A stretch of DNA of 6,845 bases from an uncultured Clostridium sp. GTDB taxonomy: Bacteria; Bacillota; Clostridia; UBA1212; UBA1255. Made by a program: the position numbers and the translations under genes. The notes below the pieces were generated by a model, which saw only the letters and a program-made list of their open reading frames with translations, was not told the origin of the DNA and searched no databases. The stretch spans positions 1 through 6,845 of the forward strand of contig USLW01000109.1 of the NCBI GenBank assembly GCA_900555605.1. Direction: 5' to 3'. Numbering within the stretch: the first letter of the stretch is position 1; each line of letters opens with the position of its first letter. This document shows positions 1 through 5,507 of the stretch, piece after piece.

Positions 1-1
1 A

Positions 2-472
2 TCCTTTATCAAACGGGATGCAGGGGAAAAAGCCGGCGTATTCTGTTACAGAAACGGCAGGCCGTTTGTGTGGGAGTATACGGAAATAACGGAGGAGTAT
101 GCAAATCTGAAGGATGCAGACGGGGTCTGGGTATACGGGGACACAAATGTGCTTAATTATATTTTTACGCTGGATAAGGTTGAGGCCATAGCTGGTCAAG
201 GACTGCCTTACCATCGTGCGGTGAAAAAGCTCACCTATCTAAATGAGGCTTCAGGGGAGAATGCGGTCATGCCGGATGGATTTAAATTTGAACAGTTTTT
301 ATTCGACGCCTTTTTGTGGCTGGAGGATCTGGCGGTGCTGCGGATTATCCGGGAACAGGAATTTGCGCCGGTGAAAAATAAAACAGGGATCGACAGCGCG
401 GAATCTGCACGGGAAATGTATCTTGCGGCGCATCCCGCGTGTACGGCGGAGGTTCCGCGGCAGAAATCATGA
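2..472 (+). CDS. UDPGP-family nucleotidyltransferase (UDP-N-acetylhexosamine / UDP-sugar pyrophosphorylase), 3' end only
   Basis: The reading frame is open from the first bases of the window to TGA 470-472, giving the last 156 residues of a protein whose start lies upstream. The family joins UTP and a sugar 1-phosphate into a UDP-sugar plus pyrophosphate in the cytoplasm, feeding cell-wall or polysaccharide synthesis. Visible hallmarks match the C-terminal half of eukaryote-type UDP-N-acetylglucosamine pyrophosphorylase. They are a GDTNVLNYIFT stretch (about 137-169, matching the family's NxxNHxFT-like segment), FKFEQFLFDAF (about 281-313), and EFAPVKN followed by a SAESAR segment (about 359-411, matching the family's EFSPLKN...TTAR). 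The lysine of VKN lines up with a conserved active-site region lysine. Sugar specificity (GlcNAc, GalNAc or glucose) cannot be decided from the fragment. icd follows after 42 bases with no terminator between them, so cotranscription is possible. Confidence 0.88.
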   Translation, partial: SFIKRDAGEKAGVFCYRNGRPFVWEYTEITEEYANLKDADGVWVYGDTNVLNYIFTLDKVEAIAGQGLPYHRAVKKLTYLNEASGENAVMPDGFKFEQFLFDAFLWLEDLAVLRIIREQEFAPVKNKTGIDSAESAREMYLAAHPACTAEVPRQKS

Positions 473-502
473 TATCGCAGCTGCGCAGAAAGCGTGGCGG
501 AG

Positions 503-509
503 AAGGAGG
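503..509 (+). promoter_or_regulatory. Ribosome binding site that sets the icd start
   Basis: A perfect AAGGAGG sits 5 bases ahead of ATG 515. It decides between that ATG and an in-frame GTG at 494. The GTG has no comparable site upstream and would add seven residues that isocitrate dehydrogenases of this type do not have. Confidence 0.85.
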
Positions 510-514
510 CAGCT

Positions 515-1714
515 ATGAAAAAAATTCAAATGAAAACGCCCTTAGTCGAGATGGACGGCGACGAGATGACCCGTATTGTATGGGAGAAAATTAAAGAAAT
601 TCTGCTGTTGCCCAGCATTGAGCTGAAAACAGAATATTATGATTTGGGAATCGAAAGCCGAGACGCAACGGATGACCGGGTAACGGTTGAGGCGGCCAAT
701 GCGACAAAAAAATACGGAGTTGCGGTAAAATGCGCAACCATTACGCCGAATGCGGCCCGCGTAGAGGAATTTCACTTGAAAAAGATGTGGAAGAGTCCCA
801 ATGGGACGATTCGTTCTATCCTGGACGGTACGGTATTCCGAGCGCCGATTCTGGTGGAGGGCGTTCGGCCCCTTGTCCGCGGATGGGAAAAACCGATTGT
901 AATTGCACGTCATGCATACGGCGATATTTATGCTGGCGTGGACAGTCTTGTTCCGCAGGGAGGAAAGGCTGAGCTTGTGATTACCGCAGGGGACGGCGAA
1001 CAGACGGTGCTTCCGATCCACGGCTTTGAACGCTCTGCAGGAATTGTTACCGGAATGCATAATACAGATATTTCTATTGCCAGCTTTGCAAAGACCTGCT
1101 TTACGTATGCGCTTTCGGAGAAAATGGATCTGTGGTTTTCCTCCAAGGATACGATTTCCAAGGTATATGACCATCATTTTAAGGATATCTTCCAAGAAAT
1201 CTATGAACGGGATTATGAAGAGAAATTCAAACAGGCGGGGATCTCCTATTTTTACACGCTGATCGACGATGCAGTGGCCCGCGTGATGAAATCAAAAGGC
1301 GGGTTTATCTGGGCATGTAAAAATTATGACGGCGACGTATTTTCAGATATGCTGGCCACTGCTTTCGGCAGTCTTGCCATGATGACCTCTGTTCTGGTTT
1401 CTCCGGATGGTTATTTTGAATATGAAGCGGCTCACGGCACGATTCCGCGCCATTATCACAAATATCTGCAGGGCGAGAAAACTTCCACAAATCCGATTGC
1501 TACGATTTTTGCATGGACCGGCGCCTTGGCAAAACGGGGAGAGCTGGATTCTATCCCGGAACTGACGGCCTTTGCACGTCGTTTGGAGCAGGCTGTATAT
1601 GAAACCGTGGCGTCCGGCCGCATGACCGGAGATCTGGCGCTGATTTCCGAGCTTCCGGACAAACAGGTGCTGGGCTTGGAAGCATTTCTGCAGGCCGTTG
1701 CGGAACGTTTATAA
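515..1714 (+). CDS. icd: NADP-dependent isocitrate dehydrogenase, eukaryote-like homodimeric type
   Basis: The enzyme oxidatively decarboxylates isocitrate to 2-oxoglutarate, making NADPH; it is cytoplasmic. The product is 399 residues, close to the roughly 400-415 usual for this subfamily. It is nearly collinear with human IDH1. Visible residues are KCATITP at 72-78, WKSPNGTIR at 92-100, R100, R109, and R132 in ARHAYGD (all three isocitrate-binding arginines at the same numbers as in IDH1), plus Y139. K211 and the metal-binding aspartates D251, D274 and D278 correspond to IDH1 K212, D252, D275 and D279. AAHGTIPRHYHKY ends at 317, and its R312/H313 pair corresponds to IDH1 R314/H315, which select NADP over NAD. 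The start is ATG 515, placed by AAGGAGG. No citrate synthase or aconitase gene is in the window. In an anaerobe its likely job is making 2-oxoglutarate for glutamate synthesis, which is inference. No disabling substitution is seen. Confidence 0.97.
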   Translation: MKKIQMKTPLVEMDGDEMTRIVWEKIKEILLLPSIELKTEYYDLGIESRDATDDRVTVEAANATKKYGVAVKCATITPNAARVEEFHLKKMWKSPNGTIRSILDGTVFRAPILVEGVRPLVRGWEKPIVIARHAYGDIYAGVDSLVPQGGKAELVITAGDGEQTVLPIHGFERSAGIVTGMHNTDISIASFAKTCFTYALSEKMDLWFSSKDTISKVYDHHFKDIFQEIYERDYEEKFKQAGISYFYTLIDDAVARVMKSKGGFIWACKNYDGDVFSDMLATAFGSLAMMTSVLVSPDGYFEYEAAHGTIPRHYHKYLQGEKTSTNPIATIFAWTGALAKRGELDSIPELTAFARRLEQAVYETVASGRMTGDLALISELPDKQVLGLEAFLQAVAERL

Positions 1715-1737
1715 AACGGCAAAAAGTTTATGGTAAA

Positions 1738-1758
1738 ATACCGTTGCGCAGACGGTAT
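1738..1758 (+). promoter_or_regulatory. Inverted repeat upstream of pgi, operator-like or small hairpin
   Basis: ATACCGT at 1738-1744 and its exact reverse complement ACGGTAT at 1752-1758 flank a 7-base spacer. A GGTA at 1732-1735 and a second GGTA at 1765-1768 echo the same half-site. The repeat overlaps the -35 of the candidate pgi promoter, as a repressor site would. No T-run follows, so it is not a terminator. The regulator is unknown, and the repeat is short enough to be chance. Confidence 0.35.
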
Positions 1759-1772
1759 GCTTGTGGTACACT
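1744..1772 (+). promoter_or_regulatory. Candidate sigma-A-type promoter for pgi
   Basis: TTGCGC at 1744-1749 (3 of 6 to TTGACA) lies exactly 17 bases from TACACT at 1767-1772 (4 of 6 to TATAAT). A TG at the extended -10 position (1764-1765) precedes the -10. Transcription would begin near 1779 and leave about 37 bases of leader before the pgi start. The match is modest, so read-through from icd could equally supply pgi. Confidence 0.4.
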
Positions 1773-1815
1773 ACAAAACAAGACGATTGCAAAGAAATTT
1801 CAGAGGTGGATATAG

Positions 1816-3123
1816 ATGGATTTTTTATGCTTTGACAGTTCAAAAGCAGAGCCTTTTTTAGGAAAACACGAAATTGGCAATTTGCAGGAGCAGGTGAAGA
1901 CCGCGCATCATATGCTGCACAGCGGCAGCGGCGCGGGAAACGATTATTTAGGGTGGCTGGAGTGGCCGGTTCGGTTTGACCGGGAGGAGTATGCGCGGCT
2001 CAAGCAATGTGTGCAAAAAATCAGAAGCGATTCGCGTGTTTTGATCGTGGTAGGAATCGGCGGCTCCTATCTGGGTGCCAGAGCGGCGATTGAAATGCTG
2101 TCCGGCTCTTTTTATCAGCTGGAGGGCGCTCACGGCGGTGAAAATCCGATTGTATTATTTGCGGGAAACAGCATCAGTTCCGATTATATGGCAGATCTTC
2201 TTGATATCATCGGAAGATATGACGTATCCGTCAATGTGATTTCAAAATCCGGGACAACTACGGAGCCCGCAATTGCATTTCGCATTCTGAAAGAGTATAT
2301 GGAAGAGAAATACGGCAAGGCGGAAGCCGCGAAACGAATTTATGCCACAACGGACAAAGCGAGAGGTGCGCTGCGGACATTGGCGGATCGGGAAGGCTAC
2401 GAAACGTTCGTCATTCCGGATGATATCGGCGGACGATATTCGGTGCTGACGCCGGTGGGGCTGCTTCCTATCGGCGTTGCAGGCGCAGACTTGGATGCGA
2501 TGATGGAGGGCGCGAAAGAGGCATATCTGCGTTACCGGGAGCCTGATCTGGCCGTGAATGACTGCTATGCCTATGCAGCCGCAAGAAATGCATTGTACAA
2601 CAAGGGAAAGACGATTGAAATTCTGGTAAATTATGAGCCCTGTCTGCATTATGTAACGGAATGGTGGAAGCAGCTGTTCGGAGAAAGCGAGGGCAAAGAT
2701 CAGAAGGGAATTTTTCCGGCAGGGGTAGACTTTAGTACGGATCTTCATTCCATGGGGCAATATATACAGGATGGCCGGAGAATGCTGTTTGAGACGGTTC
2801 TGTCCGTAGAAACACCTCGGCGGAGTATATGCATAAAGTCTGATCCGGACAATCTGGATGGGCTGAATTATCTGGCGGGGATGGATATGGATTATGTGAA
2901 TAAACAAGCCGCCGCCGGAACGATGATGGCGCACACGGACGGAGGAGTGCCGAATCTGGTCATTTCCGTTCCGCGCCTGAACGCGTACTTTTTCGGTGCT
3001 CTGGTATATTTCTTTGAGAAAGCATGCGGCATCAGCGGCTATCTGCTTGGGGTCAATCCGTTTGATCAGCCGGGGGTAGAAGCATACAAAAAGAATATGT
3101 TCCGTCTGCTCGGGAAAATTTGA
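1816..3123 (+). CDS. pgi: Glucose-6-phosphate isomerase
   Basis: This cytoplasmic enzyme interconverts glucose 6-phosphate and fructose 6-phosphate in glycolysis and gluconeogenesis. The product is 435 residues, the short Bacillus-type form (about 450) rather than the roughly 550-residue E. coli form. Motifs in order are [11 protein letters not shown] at 80-90 (first SIS domain), phosphate-binding SKSGTTTEP at 143-151, family signature [14 protein letters not shown] at 202-215, catalytic E290 in FGESEGKD, H311 in TDLHSMGQ, and the C-terminal signature [11 protein letters not shown] from 416 with active-site K425. E290, H311 and K425 fall at the same numbers as in the Geobacillus enzyme, which supports the start. 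ATG 1816 follows GAGGTGG at 1803-1809 with 6 bases between. The gene is separated from icd by 101 bases holding a candidate promoter, and from the MoxR gene by 29. It looks intact. Confidence 0.97.
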   Translation: MDFLCFDSSKAEPFLGKHEIGNLQEQVKTAHHMLHSGSGAGNDYLGWLEWPVRFDREEYARLKQCVQKIRSDSRVLIVVGIGGSYLGARAAIEMLSGSFYQLEGAHGGENPIVLFAGNSISSDYMADLLDIIGRYDVSVNVISKSGTTTEPAIAFRILKEYMEEKYGKAEAAKRIYATTDKARGALRTLADREGYETFVIPDDIGGRYSVLTPVGLLPIGVAGADLDAMMEGAKEAYLRYREPDLAVNDCYAYAAARNALYNKGKTIEILVNYEPCLHYVTEWWKQLFGESEGKDQKGIFPAGVDFSTDLHSMGQYIQDGRRMLFETVLSVETPRRSICIKSDPDNLDGLNYLAGMDMDYVNKQAAAGTMMAHTDGGVPNLVISVPRLNAYFFGALVYFFEKACGISGYLLGVNPFDQPGVEAYKKNMFRLLGKI

Positions 3124-3138
3124 ATCGCCTGAAGCGAT
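3124..3138 (+). other. Small stem-loop between pgi and the MoxR gene
   Basis: ATCGC at 3124-3128 and GCGAT at 3134-3138 can pair over a 5-base loop directly after the pgi stop and just before the AGGAGG at 3142-3147. The stem is only 5 base pairs and has no T-run, so it cannot be called a terminator. At most it might protect a processed 3' end of the pgi message or modulate initiation of the next gene. Confidence 0.25.
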
Positions 3139-3152
3139 AATAGGAGGATAAG

Positions 3153-4088
3153 ATGTCCGCGACCTACAGAATCCTGAATGAAATTATTGCCAACATTGAG
3201 AAGGTAATGATCGGAAAGCGAAACGTGATCATTTTAGCGTTAGCGGCGCTGGCAGGGGAAGGCCACCTGCTGGTAGAGGACGTTCCCGGAGTGGGAAAAT
3301 CCACTTTGGTGGCGGCATTGGCGAAAAGCGTAAACGGCGTTTTTAAACGGGTTTCTTTTACGCCGGACGTCTTGCCCTCTGATATCACCGGTTATAACAT
3401 CTATAACAGAAAAACAGAAGAATTTGAATTCCGTTCCGGTGCGGTGGATTGTAATTTCCTTTTAGCGGATGAAATCAACCGAACCTCGCCGAAAACACAG
3501 TCAAGCTTATTGGAGGCCATGCAGGAGGGCAGCGTATCCGTAGAAGGCGTAACACGTTCTCTGCACAAACCTTTTATGGTAATGGCAACGCAGAACCCGG
3601 TTGAACATTTAGGTACCTATCCGCTGCCGGAGGCGCAGCTTGATCGTTTCTTTATGAAGATATCTATCGGATATCCTGCTTCCAAGGATGAAAGCGAGAT
3701 TGTCATGATGCAGTCCGCAGGCAAAGACATACGGGAACTGGAAGCCGTAGCAAGTCTAAAGGATGTGATACAGATTCAGCAGGAGGTCAAAGAGACGCAT
3801 CTGGAAGAGGATTTGGCTGCTTATATCGTACGGATTGCAGAAGCAACGCGTACCAATCCCAGTGTTTCGCTCGGAATCAGTCCGCGGGGCAGCGTGGCGC
3901 TGGGGCGGGCGGCAAAGGCGTTTGCATTTATGAAGGGCAGACAGTATGTCCTGCCTGAGGATATTAAAGAGGCGGCCGTTCCTGTTCTGTCACATCGTAT
4001 TATATTGAACAGAGAGGTAAGGGCGAAAGGATACACTGCAGAGGCATTGATCCAATATATCTTAAGCAGTGTAAGCATCGGTATTTAA
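3153..4088 (+). CDS. MoxR-family AAA+ ATPase
   Basis: This is a cytoplasmic ATPase of the MoxR group. These hexameric chaperone-like AAA+ proteins are usually encoded beside DUF58 or von Willebrand A-type partners and help mature or activate them. The product is 311 residues, typical for the family (about 310-330). Visible features are Walker A PGVGKST at 45-51 with K49, Walker B FLLADE at 102-107 with D106/E107, and the following INRTSPKTQSSLLEAMQEG typical of MoxR. Sensor 1 N148 lies in MATQNP, the likely arginine finger R165 in AQLDRFF, and sensor 2 R245 in GISPRG. The remainder to about 311 is the helical lid. ATG 3153 follows AGGAGG at 3142-3147 with 5 bases between. Only 2 bases separate its TAA from the start of the DUF58 gene, suggesting translational coupling. 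The substrate cannot be read from the sequence. Confidence 0.95.
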   Translation: MSATYRILNEIIANIEKVMIGKRNVIILALAALAGEGHLLVEDVPGVGKSTLVAALAKSVNGVFKRVSFTPDVLPSDITGYNIYNRKTEEFEFRSGAVDCNFLLADEINRTSPKTQSSLLEAMQEGSVSVEGVTRSLHKPFMVMATQNPVEHLGTYPLPEAQLDRFFMKISIGYPASKDESEIVMMQSAGKDIRELEAVASLKDVIQIQQEVKETHLEEDLAAYIVRIAEATRTNPSVSLGISPRGSVALGRAAKAFAFMKGRQYVLPEDIKEAAVPVLSHRIILNREVRAKGYTAEALIQYILSSVSIGI

Positions 4089-4090
4089 AT

Positions 4091-5026
4091 ATGGGACGGG
4101 TGGAGGGCTCCGCAAAGCAGAACCTGAAGCATGCAGCTGTGCCGCCGCCGCGCCGTATGGGGGCGGCCTTTAATGAACGTGCAAAAGGCTATTGGCTTGG
4201 AAGATTTTTATTTGGCTTTTCCTATGGTATCGTTGCCGCAGGCGCGTTTCTGGTGGGCGGCATGGTGGTCAATACTTTATTTTTTGCAATTACCGCAGGA
4301 CTTCTGCTGACCAGCTTCAAATTATTTTTCGCACGTTTCTTTGTGAAGGTCCGCTACAGCGGCGGCGCTGTGCTGAAAGCGGAAAAGGGACAGCCCTTTC
4401 AGATTCAGGTATCGATCTCAAACCGGGGAATCTTTTCTTATTCTGTGGGAAAAGTATTTTTGACCAAAAGCGATGAGCTTGTTCTTGCTATAAATGACGA
4501 CTGCGTGCTGTGCAATATTCCGGCGCGTAAAAAGATATCGCTGGTATTCGGTGGCACGTGCAGATATCGGGGCGAATATCGTTTTTCCGTCCGCATGCTG
4601 CAGGTTTGGGATGATCTCGGCTTCCGATATATCCGGAAAAAGGATTTTACGCAGATGATCGTATATGTGTACCCGCGGATCACGGACCTGCGCTGTTTTG
4701 ACGGACTTCAAACGCCGGACACGGATGCGGAAGAAAGTATTGCACGCAAAACACAGGATCCAAGCGACAGCTTTGAGGTGCGCGAATATATTCCGCAGGA
4801 CAGTATGCGGCATATTCATTGGAAAGTGACGGCACGGATGGACCGTCTGATGACAAAGACGTTTGACCAGATGACGAATCACAGAATCTGCATATACCTG
4901 GATATGACTGCGCTGCAGCCGACTCCGGATGCACTGCAGGGCATACGCACAGAAGAAAATAAAAATGCTGCCGCGGGCCCGTTTTCTAACATACAGGCAG
5001 AGCTGCTGCGGCGGGGCGGGGGATAA
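4091..5026 (+). CDS. DUF58 protein, N-terminal part of a frame-broken gene
   Basis: DUF58 proteins are membrane-anchored partners of MoxR ATPases with a von Willebrand A-like domain; their molecular role is not established. This 311-residue part has a basic, proline-containing N terminus (AVPPPRR near 16-22), two adjoining membrane segments at about 39-57 and 58-80, a beta-rich stretch from about 85 to 190, and the DUF58 hallmark REYIPQDSMRHIHWK at 231-245. The first strand of the A-like fold is RICIYLDMT at 265-273, with D271 and T273 in MIDAS-like positions. The frame then ends early at TAA 5024-5026, right after a GGGGCGGGGG tract. The missing half of the fold continues in another frame (5031-5507). 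ATG 4091 lies 2 bases after the MoxR stop and lacks a clear ribosome binding site, so it probably depends on coupling. An in-frame GTG at 4100 and ATG at 4157 are weaker alternatives. Confidence 0.85.
   Translation: MGRVEGSAKQNLKHAAVPPPRRMGAAFNERAKGYWLGRFLFGFSYGIVAAGAFLVGGMVVNTLFFAITAGLLLTSFKLFFARFFVKVRYSGGAVLKAEKGQPFQIQVSISNRGIFSYSVGKVFLTKSDELVLAINDDCVLCNIPARKKISLVFGGTCRYRGEYRFSVRMLQVWDDLGFRYIRKKDFTQMIVYVYPRITDLRCFDGLQTPDTDAEESIARKTQDPSDSFEVREYIPQDSMRHIHWKVTARMDRLMTKTFDQMTNHRICIYLDMTALQPTPDALQGIRTEENKNAAAGPFSNIQAELLRRGGG
5013..5024 (+). other. Frameshift point in the DUF58 gene (G-rich tract)
   Basis: The tract is GGGG, C, GGGGG (5013-5022). Upstream coding uses the frame of 4091 and meets TAA at 5024. 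The downstream half is open in the +1 frame. Leaving out one G yields RRGGDKYMELAAAV across the junction, a smooth linker into the next helix of the A-like fold, and one protein of about 471 residues. The two frames overlap only between 4908 (after a TGA at 4905-4907) and 5023. Within that overlap the downstream frame looks non-coding until the tract, so this is the most probable site. Confidence 0.75.
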
Positions 5027-5030
5027 ATAT

Positions 5031-5507
5031 ATGGAGCTTGCGGCCGCTGTCTGCGCTTTCTGCAGCCGTACCCATGTGCCGTATTCCTTTTTATATCCTG
5101 TGCACAGGGCCGACTGCATGCTGGCGGAAGCTGTTTTATGCAAAAATCCGGAGGATTTCAGCAAGATTCACTTTTTAACGGCCTCTCTGCCGTTTCGGCC
5201 GGAGTACGGACAGCTGCGGCAGTCTCTTTATCCGCTGCTGCAGGAAGGGATATACGGCGTTCTGCGCTGCTATTTGTTTACCCTTGGGCTTTCCTCCGAA
5301 ATCATAGCGGCCGCAGAAGATCTTTCGGACAGAGGATATTTTGTAACCGTGATTGCTGTCTGCGATACACAGATTTCTGAAATCATCCCGCAGTGCGTTA
5401 CGGAGGAGGCACGTTTGCTGAAGAAAAATCTTCACGGACAGGAGCTCCGGGTCCTGAAAGTCGGCCTGGAGGATGATACAAAAGACGTATTGGAGCGGTT
5501 TGCATGA
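5031..5507 (+). CDS. DUF58 protein, C-terminal part, out of frame with the N-terminal part
   Basis: This stretch encodes 158 residues from ATG 5031. They look like the second half of the DUF58 von Willebrand A-like fold: an amphipathic helix beginning ELAAAVCAF, then alternating helices and strands such as YLFTLG and YFVTVIAVCD, ending in a charged helix at the C terminus. No membrane segment is present. The frame is open upstream as far as 4908 without a stop, but that part does not resemble DUF58. It could be made separately by reinitiation: GGGGGA at 5018-5023 lies 7 bases before ATG 5031, and the upstream stop is 4 bases away. More likely it is the remainder of the gene at 4091 after a one-base change or sequencing error. 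Its TGA overlaps the start of the next gene as ATGA at 5504-5507, so translation of this part is expected to matter for the neighbour. Confidence 0.75.
   Translation: MELAAAVCAFCSRTHVPYSFLYPVHRADCMLAEAVLCKNPEDFSKIHFLTASLPFRPEYGQLRQSLYPLLQEGIYGVLRCYLFTLGLSSEIIAAAEDLSDRGYFVTVIAVCDTQISEIIPQCVTEEARLLKKNLHGQELRVLKVGLEDDTKDVLERFA

Noticed and set aside
476..485. Ten-base palindrome CGCAGCTGCG between the first gene and icd
   Set aside because: It is short and GC-rich, with no T-run after it and no promoter elements around it. It is likely chance.
494..514. In-frame GTG at 494 as an earlier icd start
   Set aside because: The AAGGAGG at 503-509 would lie inside the coding region. ATG 515 has ideal spacing, and starting there gives numbering that matches IDH1 at R100, R109 and R132.
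542..1195. A 217-residue open frame on the minus strand
   Set aside because: It lies wholly inside icd, whose sense product is unmistakable. The antisense product shows no domain and has the composition of a shadow frame.
1694..1720. Possible terminator at the end of icd (GCCGTT ... AACGGC)
   Set aside because: The 6-base stem has a 15-base loop, is partly inside the coding region, and is followed by GCAAAAAG rather than a T-run on the + strand.
2242..2934. A 230-residue open frame on the minus strand
   Set aside because: It lies wholly inside pgi, opposite its catalytic motifs, and I recognise no motif in it. It is a shadow of the sense coding.
5052..5117. Cys-x2-Cys with nearby His and Cys in the C-terminal DUF58 part, suggesting a zinc site
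   Set aside because: The residues fall in the helix and strand expected of the A-like fold and do not form a known zinc-binding pattern.
4418..5164. A 248-residue open frame on the minus strand
   Set aside because: It lies opposite the DUF58 gene and spans its hallmark motif. The product is rich in scattered His, Cys and Arg without any domain, as expected of an antisense frame.
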